64,000 nt of DNA from Alteromonadaceae bacterium 2753L.S.0a.02 (GCA_007827375.1 VISH01000002.1:2567001-2631000), one strand, 5' to 3'; counted from the stretch's first letter, positions 27,234 to 40,500 are shown. Numbers and translations are program-made. The notes: generated by a model from the letters alone, not told the origin.

Positions 27234-30200
27234 TTATGCTTCTACTGGAACGACCGTAGGAATAACCTTTTGAGCCATTTCCCGTAAGATATTTTTAGCG
27301 ACCTTTCCGGTTGATGTTCTCGGCAGTTCATCAATGATTTCGATGCTATGTGGCATCTTATATTTTGAGAGGCGTTCACGTAAATGTTGACGTGTTTCGA
27401 TTTCGATATTTTCGCGTTCTTCAAATGTTTTCGCGTGTTTAGTCACAATATAAGCCTTTGCCTTTAGAAGGCTGTCGTTTCCTTGGAATACTATAACTGA
27501 CGTTTCGCTGACGAATTCCAACTCGCGAATAACCGACTCGATTTCAAGTGCAGAAACCCACAAACCAGATGATTTAAAAGTATCTCCATTACGCCCAACA
27601 AATACGTACTCCCCTTGTGCGTTTTCCAAATAGCGATCTCCAGTGATTAGTCCTCCGTTGACAAAAGTAGTACCGCTTTGTTCTGGTTTGTTCCAATAGC
27701 CAATCGCTAGGGTAGGGCCTTTAACAAGCAATTCACCAATACAATTCGGGCTAACGGATTGGTATTTTTCGTTAACAATCTCCAGCTCGTAACCTGGTAC
27801 GGCTTTACCATAATGTGCCCCTGTGGGGGAGACGTAGTTTGAAACGCAAAAAATATGCACGGCTTCCGTGCTCCCGATACCGTCAATAATTTCGATATTG
27901 GTGTTTTCATACCAGTTCTTTGCAACAGAAACTGGAAGTGCTTCTCCAGCGCTAACACAGAGGCGTACATCGTTAAAATATTCGTGGGTAGCACCACCAT
28001 TATTTAGCACATCTGCGTAAGCTGCGGGAACAGAGAAATATACAGTTGGTTTCAAGCCGAGCATTACTTTACTAATTTGGTCCCTCGTCGATTTGCCACT
28101 CTCCAATATTGCTGTGGCGCCGTAATACAAGGGAAAGTAAACCGAGTTTCCCAAACCGTAGGCGAAAAACATCTTTGAAGTGGAAAATAGTCGATCTTCC
28201 GCCTTAACCTGTAAAACATGCCCGGCAAAATTCTGAGCACTTTTTGCCATACTCACTTGGCGATGAATAGCACCCTTGGGTTTGCCTGTGCTTCCGGAGG
28301 TATATAGTATAAATCCCGCCGTATTTTCACTAATTGGAGTGATCGTTTCCAGTGGCGAAATACTATCGAGAGGAATTTCAAGGTAGTCTAGAACATGGAT
28401 TCCAGTGGATTCGTGGATCGATTCAACCGAGTGTGTAGAAAGCAAGCTTTGCTCAGAAATAAAAAGTTTGGGTGTGCAATCACCAAGGTAGTAGATAAGC
28501 TCATTTTCTTTGCTGTAAGTGTTTAGGAGCACCGCAATGGCTCCTATCTGCTGTGCCGCCAAAAACATCGCAACATATTCCAAACGATCGTGCATCAAAA
28601 AAGCGATACGGTCACCTTCATCGATATGGTTTTGGTAAAAATATTGCGCATAGCGATTAATCATTTCCCATAGCGAATTATAGCTGTATTGACCATCCAA
28701 AGTTTCAACAGCGATACGATCACCGAGGTTAGACTCCAGGTGTTTTTTCACAAGAAAATGTGAAGCGTTATTGTTTATACCGATTGAGTTCATGTATTTA
28801 CCCCCAAAATATAAATGATTTTCCTGCAGTGTGTCCTGTATATTGCAACGATCTACGAGGTTTACGTTCACTTCATGAGTATCTTGGTTATAGGTCGTTA
28901 ATGTAAATTGGCTATGGAGTAAATCGTTTTCTTCTCTGTAATCTTCCCGAAAAAAACAACCTCGGCTTTCCTGTCTCGCCAACGACGAACGCATAATGGA
29001 CTCGGCAGTGGTTAGGTAAGCGAGCGCATCATCCAGTATTTTATTTCCACTAATTAGGTTTAAACGTTGTTCTTTAATCCAGTCTATAAAAATGCTTGCT
29101 TGCTCTACATTGAGACCATTTTCCTGGTGCTTTTGCAAGCCAGACTGAATCTCTTGGATGAGTGATTTATCGTAAAATGATTTTTGTCGCTCGAGTAAGA
29201 AAGGTTGTATGGGTGGATGCTTTAACCTACATAAATATTCAATTTGTTGTGAAATTACCTGTGCGGCACACAAATATAATGCCCATGGCAACCCACCGAC
29301 TCGAAATGCACCGTAGTCATGCATGGCTTCACCACAAACGAATACATTTTCAAAGCTGGTATTAAATTTGTGATGACTAATGCCGCCCATGGAAAAATAG
29401 GAAATCTGTCGAATTCGGCTACGAACTTCAGGGTAGTAGTCGCAAACCAGAGTTTTCACATTTACAAACACTTCGTACGAATATTTTTGTTCTCCATACA
29501 AAAGCCCGGTCAACACATTTGAAAATTCGATTTTATTATTTTGAGGGCATTGATCTATTAACGACTGGCAGATTTCTTGGGCGGTATCACCGAAAATATG
29601 ATGAGGTTTTGCATCGTTTTTCGCAGATGAACTTTCTATTGAAAGTGGAGAAGAAGCTATTTTCTTTAGCTTGATATGAAGCTCACGATAGCGGAAATCA
29701 ACGAAATATTTTTTATTTTCATCTTTACGCCATGTCATAAACGCCTGAAAGTGATTGTTTGTGCCGCGGCCTTCGAACAGCTCTCTTTCTAGCCATTCAA
29801 CGTGTTGGCCGTCTTCGTCATAAATTTCTACGCCAGGTAACTCTTCGGTGGGAGTGAGAACACCTAGGTCTGGCTGGCCGTATCCATGTTTAAAAATAAA
29901 TTCCATATTGCTGAGCATTCCGCCGGCCAGCAGCAAACGCCCATGTATGGAGCCATAAGTACCGGATTTTACCGCGCCATGAAAAAGACTTGAGTAACCA
30001 CCAGAGGCAAGCACCATGAAGCGTGAATATATTGCCCCTATAGTGCCTTCAGATTCGTATTGTAATCCCTGGCAAAGGCTTCCCTCAGAGACAATACGGG
30101 TAACCCAGGCTTTATTGAGTACTCGACCTCCTAAGCGCTTGATTTCTTTTATCAATCGCCCAGTAAGTAATCGACCTGAACCAGATTTTAGCGCAACGCC

Positions 30201-30506
30201 AAGATTAATATTTTTTAATGGGTCGAACTCTAGAAGCTGGTCTAGCTCAACCGGTAGTTTCCGTCGTGTGATATCCGCTACGCATGGACTGTTTTGTTGT
30301 CTACAGAGTTCATCTAACCAATTGGAATAATCGTCACGCAGTAGCGGGGATACATTTATTGCTCCAACAGATAACAAAGAAGCACCGAGTTGGCCACCCC
30401 TATCAATATCTTCGTAATAAATTAATGCAACGTTTAATCCTAAACGAAGCAATTTGATAGCGGTCCAGCAACCGGCAATTCCGGCGCCTACAACGGCAAC
30501 ATCCAC
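27234..30506 (-). CDS. Flavoprotein (FAD_binding_2-type) fused to acyl/aryl-CoA ligase
   Basis: Two-enzyme fusion of 1090 residues. Residues 1-530 form an FAD-dependent oxidoreductase of the fumarate reductase/L-aspartate oxidase type: the Rossmann motif VVGAGIAGCW at the very start, MVLASGGYSSLF near residue 185 and GEAMHDYGAFRVGG near residue 395. Residues 570-1085 form an adenylate-forming ligase closest in wording to benzoate-CoA ligases. It has the P-loop LYTSGSTGKPKGAIHR near residue 735, DGIGSTEAVH, ITGDRY and the C-terminal Lys in RTSTGKVAKN, so it looks catalytically complete. The start is a GTG at 30506; no in-frame ATG lies between it and an upstream TAA. It is divergent from the PKS across 1.08 kb. 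It may oxidise an acid and activate it as starter. The substrate is unknown. Confidence 0.85.
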   Translation of the reverse strand: MDVAVVGAGIAGCWTAIKLLRLGLNVALIYYEDIDRGGQLGASLLSVGAINVSPLLRDDYSNWLDELCRQQNSPCVADITRRKLPVELDQLLEFDPLKNINLGVALKSGSGRLLTGRLIKEIKRLGGRVLNKAWVTRIVSEGSLCQGLQYESEGTIGAIYSRFMVLASGGYSSLFHGAVKSGTYGSIHGRLLLAGGMLSNMEFIFKHGYGQPDLGVLTPTEELPGVEIYDEDGQHVEWLERELFEGRGTNNHFQAFMTWRKDENKKYFVDFRYRELHIKLKKIASSPLSIESSSAKNDAKPHHIFGDTAQEICQSLIDQCPQNNKIEFSNVLTGLLYGEQKYSYEVFVNVKTLVCDYYPEVRSRIRQISYFSMGGISHHKFNTSFENVFVCGEAMHDYGAFRVGGLPWALYLCAAQVISQQIEYLCRLKHPPIQPFLLERQKSFYDKSLIQEIQSGLQKHQENGLNVEQASIFIDWIKEQRLNLISGNKILDDALAYLTTAESIMRSSLARQESRGCFFREDYREENDLLHSQFTLTTYNQDTHEVNVNLVDRCNIQDTLQENHLYFGGKYMNSIGINNNASHFLVKKHLESNLGDRIAVETLDGQYSYNSLWEMINRYAQYFYQNHIDEGDRIAFLMHDRLEYVAMFLAAQQIGAIAVLLNTYSKENELIYYLGDCTPKLFISEQSLLSTHSVESIHESTGIHVLDYLEIPLDSISPLETITPISENTAGFILYTSGSTGKPKGAIHRQVSMAKSAQNFAGHVLQVKAEDRLFSTSKMFFAYGLGNSVYFPLYYGATAILESGKSTRDQISKVMLGLKPTVYFSVPAAYADVLNNGGATHEYFNDVRLCVSAGEALPVSVAKNWYENTNIEIIDGIGSTEAVHIFCVSNYVSPTGAHYGKAVPGYELEIVNEKYQSVSPNCIGELLVKGPTLAIGYWNKPEQSGTTFVNGGLITGDRYLENAQGEYVFVGRNGDTFKSSGLWVSALEIESVIRELEFVSETSVIVFQGNDSLLKAKAYIVTKHAKTFEERENIEIETRQHLRERLSKYKMPHSIEIIDELPRTSTGKVAKNILREMAQKVIPTVVPVEA

Positions 30507-31586
30507 TTCAACTGAATCTAATGTTTCGATGGCCGAGTCTCCATGAGTATTCGTTTACAAAAATATTCCACAAAAAAATAGTTTCATAAATATATTTCAA
30601 TTGTGGCAGCAAAAAGAAATATTTTTACAGGAGAATAATTGCTTTGAGAAATCTATATTGAACGACGAAAAAAGTGCCACCAAGAAAATATTGTTTTGGT
30701 TCTGCTAAGTTAACTTTGGAATGTACGGAGGGCTAACGTCGAAACTTGACACTCTCCAATAATTAGTGCGCAAAATAAAACATACAAAATACCATGTCAA
30801 ACAGTATTTAAATGTGGATATGATCATTAACACATTATCTTATGATTTAGAGATTATTGAATTAATCAGTTGGCGCTATGTTTTTAGAACATAATATTCG
30901 AATGAAAAAACATATTTATATGGTAGGCAATAAAGATTTTAAAACGGATGATTAATTAAGTAATTGATAATATTTAACATGTATTGCTTCGTGATGTCGC
31001 AATTAATGAATTTATATATATTTCGGTGTGGGCTTTGGCAGCAGACTACCGCATGGCACAGAATATTCTCGGGTGACAGCTCAATAATTAATAATGGCGG
31101 TATACTTAATTTTGTGACGCGTCCTATTATGGCGAGAAATTAAATACATATAACATTGCCGCGTAATTATGGCAGCCTTGTTTGTATAGTGGCAGGAAAC
31201 CCGTTTTGCCTTTGGGCTTCTTTTAACGGATTATTCAATTCCAAAAAGATGTCGTCTAAAAAAAATTACTGGCATGGCTTGCAATTATTTTTTGCCATCA
31301 CGTAGAATTGCTGCCGCTTATTTAGGAACCAGAAAATACATTTTTGATTCGATGTGTTTTTAAAGTGTCAGTTTTATAAATTAATAATTTAGATTTTAAA
31401 TATGTGGTGGCGCGTTTCTGGTTGTTCAGAGAGTTTCTTGAATATAACTCTCTCCCTGATGTGTCTGCCTTTATCTATTTAAATGCCAATATTTGATTTT
31501 GTGTGCAAGCATTGAGGTTCGCACGTCTGGTGGACTTTGCGCTTGTTGTTTATGGTCTCTAATCAGGGTGATATAAGGGGTGGTTC
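30507..31586. promoter_or_regulatory. 1.08-kb AT-rich divergent promoter region of the PKS-NRPS cluster
   Basis: Long non-coding gap between the GTG of the flavoprotein/ligase gene and the ATG of the PKS. It is visibly more AT-rich than the genes around it. I found no convincing gene: a 54-codon frame at 30979-31143 lacks a ribosome binding site and any recognisable motif. The right end carries the PKS ribosome binding site (AAGGGGTGG before the ATG). The unusual length suggests regulator sites or a decayed gene. Confidence 0.5.
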
Positions 31587-34500
31587 ATGTTTGGGTCGGG
31601 CCGTAAAAATAGGAATTCTGCTTTACCCAAAGATTCGTTCGTTAAAAAGAATCTACCCAATAAAAAACACTGGCCAGATTTAATTAACCTAGAAAATTTA
31701 TCTTTTCCAGCGCGCCTAAATTGTGCAGCTGAGTTATTGGATAACGCTGTTGCAGAAGGATACGGTGACAAAATAGCAATTTATTCGACAGGTGGAAATG
31801 CCACTTACGGTGATTTGCTTTCTCAAGCCAATCAGATTGCTAATGTCCTGATCGAAGATTTTAAGATAGAGCCGGGCAGTAGGGTATTGATACGTTCACC
31901 TAATAACGTATTTATGGTCGCTTGTTGGTTCGCCGTAGTAAAAATTGGCGGCGTAGTCGTGATGGCGTCTCCCATACATCGCAGCAAAGAATTGTCTGGG
32001 ATGATAAATATCGCACAAATAAAATTTGCTTTATGTGATAGTCGTTATGCTTATGATCTGCATAGACTTGATGCGCAACAGTTAACAAACGTTCTTTCCT
32101 TTGATGGTGAAGGGCAATTGAAAGAGCGCATGTCGACTAAATCTAAATATTTTGAAAACTATAATACAGCTGCTGATGACGTATGCCAAATTTGCTTTTC
32201 AACCAGCGCCGATGGTCTCCTCAACCCTACTTTGCATTTTCATCAAGATCTTCTCGCTGCCAGCGATGCTTACGCGAAGGGCGTTTTGCAGCTAAATGAA
32301 AATGATCTTGTCATCGGAACCCCTTCACTCGCGTTAGCCTATGGTCTCGGTGCGTTATTAGTTTTCCCATTTCGAAGTAGAGCAAGTACTATTTTAATGG
32401 AACAAGCCTCTCTCGAGGATTTGTTGAGCTTTATAAATTCTCAACGGCCGACGGTGCTGTTTAATGTACCCACGGCGTATCGATTGATGCTGGATACTAT
32501 AGAGAAATACGACGTCTCTTCTTTGCGTTTGTGTGTCTCTGCCGGTGAACATTTGTCGTGGGAATTGTGGCATCTGTGGTATGAAAAAACTGGCCTTGAA
32601 TTACTTGATGGAATAGGAACTACTGAATTAACCCATATTTTTATTTCTTCTCGTCCTGGAAAAGTTAAACCAGGTGCGACTGGCACATGCGTGCCGGGCT
32701 ACGAAGCAAAAATAGTCGATGAAAACGGGAACGAGCTTGCAGTCGGTAAAACCGGTCATCTGGCGGTGCGCGGCCCAACTGGCTGCCTATATCTGAATGC
32801 ACGGAAACAAAATTCCTATGTTCGTAGTGGCTGGAATATAACCGGCGATGCGTTTTGCATTGATAAAGATGGCTATTTTTGGTTCAAAGGGCGTGTTGAC
32901 GATTTAATCATCGCGTCGGGTTACAACGTTTCTGGATCAGAAATTGAATCTATGTTGAAGACTCAGTCGGCAGTTGCCGATTGCGGTGTAGTAGCTTCGC
33001 CTCATAAAGAACGCGGCGTAGTGGTTAAGGCTTTCATAGTAGCTGCTGCTAAGCTGGATACTACGCAACAGCATGATCTTGCAAAAACGCTTCAATCCTG
33101 GCTAAAAACCCGTGTTGCGCCTTACAAGTCTCCCAGGGTGTTTGAGTTTGTCGACTTACTTCCAAAATTGGAAAATGGAGAGTTGGACCGGAAACTCCTA
33201 CGTAAACGAGCTTCAATCGAAAACCCCGAAGGTATTGATAATTGCTATTACACACCAGTCTGGAAGATATGCGAACTTGTTAACACTACTAGCGACAATA
33301 TCAAGAAACAACATACAAACCAAATATTACTGCTCGGAGAGCCAACAAGTGTTGGTTTGTTACGGGAAAAGCTTGACCGTCATGATGTCAGTTTATCAGG
33401 TGCAATTGTTATTACTGCGGTATACGCTGCGGCTTTTCAAAAAAAGTCTCCATTTAAATATGAGATTCGTTCAGGTAATGAAGAAGATTTAAGTGCGCTA
33501 ATGAAAGAGTTGAGTTCCGATAATTTGGCGCCTCAATTTGTCACCCTGCTACACAATCAGCTTCGACTCGAACAATTAAAAGCGGATGATTCTGATGAGC
33601 TCCTGTTGTCAGCTTCGACCGAAACCTTCTCACTTACAAAAGCGTTTATGCGGCGATTTCGAAAAGGTCGCTTCATTAGTTTTATTCAATCTACTAACAT
33701 CAATTCACAACCTATTGCTCAAGGGCTAAGCGGCTTTTACAGAACTTTAAATGCGGAAAACCCGAATTTTAATGGCCGTGTCGTTCATATTAGCCAAAAT
33801 ACAGAAAACGCCCCTAGCAAAAGTTCTAATGTCGATAATTCAGCCGCAGATATCTTAATTGCTGAGTTGCTAGATAATGCTCTGTTGTCAGACGTGGAGT
33901 ACCGAGATTCTACGCGTTTCGTCCGCGAATTTAGTTCAGTTTCTGAGATGAGTCTTTTGGACTGTCAGGATATCTCATCCTTAACCAGTGAATTTCGTAT
34001 AGGTGGTACATACCTAATCACAGGAGGGTTGGGTGCGTTGGGACTGATTATTGCGCGCTACCTTCTGGTACGTTATCAAGCGAACGTTTATTTGTGTGGT
34101 CGATCTTCAGTTCAACAATCAAAATTAGCACCTCTCGAGGAGCAAGCCAAAAAATCCGGAGCACGTTCTGAATATATTCAGTGCGATGTGACTGACTTCG
34201 CATCGATGCGACGCGCGATCGAGGGTATCAATGCGCAAGGGAACCGTTTAAACGGCATTATTCACTCCGCTGGTATTATTGAAGACAACTTTATTCTCAA
34301 GAAATCTTTTGAAGCTTTTTCTCGAGTTATTTCAGTTAAAGTAAAAGGAACCGTTATTTTAGATGCGGCGAGCGTAGATCAACCCCTCGATTTCTTGGTG
34401 CTGTTTTCATCCGTAGCAGGTATCGTCGGCAACCCGGGTCAAAGCGATTATGGTTATGGTAACGCGTTCGAAGATTATTTCAGTTCCTACCGGAATGAAC

Positions 34501-37500
34501 TAACACTTTTCGGTGAACGTAAAGGAAAAACCGTTGCTATCAATTGGCCGTTTTGGAAAAACGGCGGAATGACCGTCACAGAGCAGCAAGAGGCCGCATT
34601 AAGAAAAAGCTTTGGTATTGTACCCCTGGGTAACCGAGAAGGTTTGGCGGCATTAGAATTTGCGCTGTCACATCCCCTTGCACAAATAGCGGTCTTGGAT
34701 GGAGATCAAACCTTAATCCGCAAAGTATTAGGTGTTAAACAAAAATTCCCGCAGTCGGAATCTACAGTGTCACCGAAAAGAAAAACATTCGACGATAAAA
34801 TGGCCTCTTTACCAGCTAACACCGAAAAACCAATGGCCGATAAAAAATCTGTCGTTCAATTATTAATTAAGGTTTTTTCAGAAGAATTAAAGCTTCCCGA
34901 AGACGAATTTCACGCTGATGGCTCCTTTGATAACTACGGGATCGATTCTGCTGTCATGATTGAAGTGATCACGGCGTTGGAGAAACTGTTTCCAAACTTG
35001 CCAAAAACATTGTTTTTTGAATATCAAACACTCAATAAGCTAGCAGAATTCATGATGGGTCGTTATCAATCTGAATTGGTAAGCTATATTGGTGTGCCTT
35101 TGAGCAATGCAGCGCGCCTAAGTACGGCGGGAATACCTAATTCGGATAGGCAAGTAAATCAGCAGGAATTGCATAAAGATTGGAATGCTCGTGAAGTTGT
35201 GAATGAAGACATCGCAATTATCGGTATCTCCGCTCGATATCCCGGTGCAGACAACCTAAACGAATTTTGGCGTAATATTGAAGAGGGTAGAGATTGTGTA
35301 GGGCCGATTCCTTCTGAGCGTGGCTGGGAAAAACATCCTCTGTTTAAGACAGTTTCGTTTAACGAAGGTTTATTAGCTCAAACACGAGCGCATCAACGTT
35401 GGGGGAGTTTTCTCGATCACATTGACCAATTTGACCCGCTGTTTTTCAATATTGCGCCCAAAGAAGCGGAAGAAATGGACCCTCACGAGAGGCTGTTTCT
35501 AGAAGCTGCTTTTTTAGCTATTGCAGACTCTGGCTATCGCCCCGATCAATTAACCAGCGTCAATAACGACGCACATTATCCTGTTGGGGTGTACGCAGGT
35601 TTAATGTGGGGCGATTACCATCTCCCAGGTCCATCTGTAGATCAGCCTGCCGAAACTGGAATACCGCATTCCTTTTATTGGGCAGTAGCAAATCGGGTAT
35701 CACACCAATTTAATTTTTCTGGCCCAAGTATCACAATCGATACGGCTTGTTCATCATCGTTAACAGCCATCCACTTGGCGATGCAAGCGATAAAAAATGG
35801 CGAAATTGAAGTTGCACTTGCCGGTGCGGTAAATTTATCGCTGCATCCCGCAAAATACGCTCTGCTCTCGCATTTACATTTTATGTCTAGCGATGGCCGA
35901 TGTCGGAGTTTCGGTTCGGGAGGCGATGGTTATGTTCCTTCAGAAGGCGTAGGTGCGGTTGTTTTAAAGAGTGTGAATCTCGCACAGCGTGATGGCGATC
36001 ATATTTATGGTGTGATCCGTGGTAGCTCAATTAATCATGGTGGTAAAACGTCTGGTTTTACGGTGCCCAACCCTAATCGACAAGCATCGTTGATTAAATC
36101 CGCTTTGGTAAATGCAGGCGTTCAATCGAAAGACGTTAGTTACATAGAAGCACATGGAACAGGTACTAGTTTGGGCGACCCTATTGAAGTTGCCGGTCTC
36201 TCTCAGGCTTTTTCTCAGAATGAGCGACTTTCCTGCGCTCTTGGTTCGGTAAAATCAAACATGGGGCACGCGGAAGCGGCTGCAGGTGTTGCTGGTTTAA
36301 GTAAAATTCTGCTTCAAATGCGTCATAAAAAAATTGCGCCATCTCTGCATTCCCAAGAGCTTAACCCATACGCTAACATTGAAAACAGTCCATTTTTTGT
36401 TCCTCAAAGACTCAGTGACTGGGTGCCTGCAAACAATGGAAAACGAGTTGCAGCACTCAGCTCATTTGGTGCAGGTGGTGCCAATGGGCACTTGATTATC
36501 GAAGAACCCGACGACTTAATGCGTGATAGGGCTGTGCGCTCACCACAAACGCAAGCCTGTTTGATTTTATTATCGGCACGTAAAGAAAAGTCGTTGCGAG
36601 CTCTCGTATCCGAACTTTACGATTTTCTGGATGCCGAACCGGGTGTTGATCTGAGAGACCTGGCGTACACGCTTCAGCTCGGTCGTTTGCACATGGACTA
36701 TGGCTTTGCGGCTATTGCCAGCGATTTGGCTGATTTGCGGCAGCAACTTAACGCTTACCTCAACGATTCTCCATCCCTAAAATCTTATTACGGCAAGCGC
36801 GAAAGGAATTCCATTACAGACTCGATTGTACCTTCAGGTGAAGGCTTGGGTGACTTAGCGCTAGCGTGGATGAAGGGGCATAAAATTGTTTGGGCAAAGC
36901 TGTATAAGCCAGGGGAAGCTTTTCGAATATCTGCGCCAGCTTATGTTTTTGATCGACAAAGTTACTGGATAAACTTACCCCAGCAGGGATTCTCCGAAGT
37001 CTCGCTAGATACCCTGCTGGATCGCAACGTATCCACGCTGGACGAACAATGCTACGAAAAAACCTTTCAACCCAATGATTTTTATGTTCGCGATCACCGG
37101 CTTGGGCAAAGCGCAGTAATTCCTGGAGTTGTTTATTTGGAGATGGCCTTACAGGCTGCTCAACACGCCTGCGGTTCCCGCAGCATTGTTGGAATTAGCG
37201 ATATCTGTTGGAACAAAGCTGCGGTAATTGGCGAGCGACCTGAGACCTTGAGATTGGGGCTTTATCCCTCCAGTAATGGAGTTGAGTTTGATGTATTTCA
37301 GGATTCACAGAGTCAAACTGAAGCTCAGAATTTGGAAAATCCAGCTCCTATTAACCAGGCGCTTAGCAACCAGTCTCCCAATACTAGAGTTCTTTATGCG
37401 ACTGGTAATTTGCTCTTAGCTGATAGCACGGCTAATGGTGATACTGCGTTAAATGGCCATAGTGTAGAACAGATTGATATTCCGGCGATTCAGTCGAGAT

Positions 37501-40500
37501 GTCAAATCATGGAGTCCCGGGAGGTAAACGCCTGTTTCGGTAAAATGGGTTTGTCAATGGGCCCATCTTTTCAACTTGTGCAGCGAATTTTTTACAACGA
37601 TAGCGAAGTTCTTTCCTTTATTTCCTCAGGGGACGATTTGGTTCTTCCTGAGCAGGGAAGCTATCAATTACACCCTGCGATTTTAGACAATATTATTCGT
37701 AGCGCTCTTGGCGTAAAGGGTTTCAAGCGGGACGATGACACTCTGGTAGTGCCAGTTAGTGTAGCCAAAATGGAAATTTACCGTCCTGTGACTTTACCGG
37801 TTTGGAGCTATGCACGGATTGATGAACACAGTGATGCAAGGAGCGATAAAACCGTTTATTCCATCTCCGCTGTGGATGAATCAGGCATACCACTTCTTAG
37901 TTTTTCTGAATTCACCGTTCAACGGGTCGCGCGTTTGGCCGCACCGATTGCTAAATCGCCAACTAGCTCCTCACTCACTAAAAAATCAACCGGAGTGGTT
38001 GAAAATACTCAGCAAGACGAATCGGGCGGAGACAACCATCTTAAACGTTTTCTTACTCAGCTATTAGCTCGTGTTACTAAAATTCCAGAATCTGAAATTG
38101 ATTCCTCAGAAAATTTAAACAATTATGGTATCGACTCAGTCATGATTATGACCATGAATGAGTCGATTGAAGGTAAATTGGCAGAGTCCATTCCGAAAAC
38201 ATTATTTTATGAATATGGTAGTGTTGAAGAATTGGTAGTTTTTTTTAAGGAAAGCTACCCGGAAGCAATAGCCAAACATTTTTCTGGGGTGGAAACAGAT
38301 AACATCAGAAGCGCTGAAGGTATTGTCGAAAATGAAAATAATGCCAACTCCAAGCAAGCTGTCGAAGAAGGAATTCAAAACAATATTGATTTAATTAGCG
38401 AAATCCCATACACAGCTCAACCAACTGCAGTACGACGTACGAGCCGATTTACAACAAATGCTGCAAAAAATGTAGATTATGCAATTGTTGGTTTAGCGGG
38501 TCGCTATCCTGGCGCTGAGTCTCTCGATGAATTTTGGAACAACTTGGCAAATGGCGTAGATTGTGTTTCTGAAGTGCCTATAGATCGTTGGGATTGGCGA
38601 AAGGATTTTACTGAAGATCGACACACAAAAGGTGGGCTCTACAATAAGTGGGGTGGATTCTTAAACGGTATTGATCAATTTGATCCGGAATTTTTTCGGA
38701 TTGCGCCTCGCGATGCTGTAAAAATGGACCCCCAAGAAAGATTGTTTTTACAAACCGCTTGGGAAAGTGTCCAAGATGCTGCCTATACAGCAGATGATAT
38801 GAAGACCGCCAATGTGGGTGTGTTCGTTGGTGTGATGTGGGGTCTTTATGAACATTGTGTGGTCTCCTCTGAACAACTCCGGTATGGAAAACCTTCTTCA
38901 TCACATTCTTCCGTAGCAAATCGGGTTTCGTATGCGTTAAATTTAAATGGTCCAAGTGTTGCCTTGGATACCATGTGTTCATCATCACTTACCGCAATCC
39001 ATCAAGCCTGTTTGAGTATTGCAGCCGGAGACTGTCAGCTTGCCATTGCGGGCGGTGTAAACATCAGCACTCACAAACTCAAATACGAGTTGTTGTGCCA
39101 GGAGCAATTCCTTTCTTCAGATGGACGCTGTCGTACTTTCGGCGAAGGTGGGGATGGCTACGTACCCGGCGAAGGGGTAGGTGCATTATTAATCAAGAGC
39201 CTGCCACAGGCAATCGCAGATGGCGATAATATCTACGCTGTAATAAAGGGGTCTGCAGTTAATCACGGTGGTCGCACTAGTGGATATACAGTGCCAAATC
39301 AAAACGCTCAAACTTCAGTTATATCAAAAGCGTTATCAAGAGCGGGGTGGAAACCAGATTCTTTAAGCTATATTGAAGCGCACGGTACCGGTACGTCCCT
39401 GGGCGACCCCATTGAAATAGCCGGTTTAACCAAAGCTTTTAAAACGACTGGCGACAAAGCGCTACCGGAATCCTTTCGCTGCAGCATTGGCTCGGTAAAG
39501 TCCAATATTGGACACCTTGAATCGGCCGCAGGAATTGCCGGTATTACCAAGGTCTTATTGCAATTTAAACATAAAAAAATTGCACCGTCGCTTCACAGCA
39601 AAAGCTTAAACACCAATATCGATTTTAAGTCTTCGCCTTTTTCAGTACCGCAATCATTGATGGATTGGCCACTGCCGAATGATCGCACTGTTGGTGTTCA
39701 ACATTCCCGACGTGCTGGCGTCAGTTCGTTTGGCGCAGGTGGTGCCAACGCCCATATTCTTCTGGAGCAGTATAGTGAGCCTGAAATAAATACGGAAGTG
39801 GCCGAAATTCCAGTTATTTTCCTGCTATCCGCCGATACCGAAAACCGCTTGCAACGCTATTGTGAAAGTGTGTTGGCATTTGTGAAGCATGAAATGACTG
39901 GCGACGCCCGTAAAAACCGCATATTGCTGCACCGCTTGGCCTACACCTCACAAGTTGGTCGCGAAGCGTTAAGACAACGTATCGCCATTGTCACTTCCAA
40001 TTTGCAAACATTGGTAGATGCTTTAGTCCACTTTCTTCAGGGCGGCGAAAACGACTTAGAATATAAAGATGTTTTGTTTTATTCAGCAACGAATAACAGC
40101 GATAGCAAGCAAAGCACAGCATTAAATTCCATTTTCGGCGATGATGCGAAAAAACTATTAATCAGTACCATTGTTGAGAACAAGCAGTGGCACCGCTTGG
40201 CAAACATGTGGGTTTTATCAGTTGACATCGAGTGGGGCGAATTGAAATCTGCCTTATACCCACAAGTGGAGTTACTTGGCCGAGATTATTTACACAAGAT
40301 GTCATTTCCCGCGCTGCCGTTTATAACTCAGTCTTACTGGATTGAACAAGATAAAGATACAGACAGTGGCGAGCCTTTAGCAAGCTTGCATCCACTTATC
40401 GATGCCAATGTTTCCACTCTCTCTGAACAGCTCTATCAAAAGCGCTTTCTTGGTACGGAATACTACTTAGACGATCATCGCGTCAACACTGGTAAATCAC

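Noticed and set aside
30746..30751. TTGACA resembling a -35 box in the divergent gap
   Set aside because: No acceptable -10 hexamer 16-18 bases downstream, so I did not call a promoter.
30979..31143. 54-codon plus-strand frame in the divergent gap
   Set aside because: No ribosome binding site, no homology signal or motif, and isolated in AT-rich DNA; most likely chance.
32189..33190. Frameshift or assembly error as the cause of the missing lysine motifs in the PKS loading domain
   Set aside because: The frame stays open and conserved motifs on both sides remain in register, so substitution rather than frameshift explains the loss.
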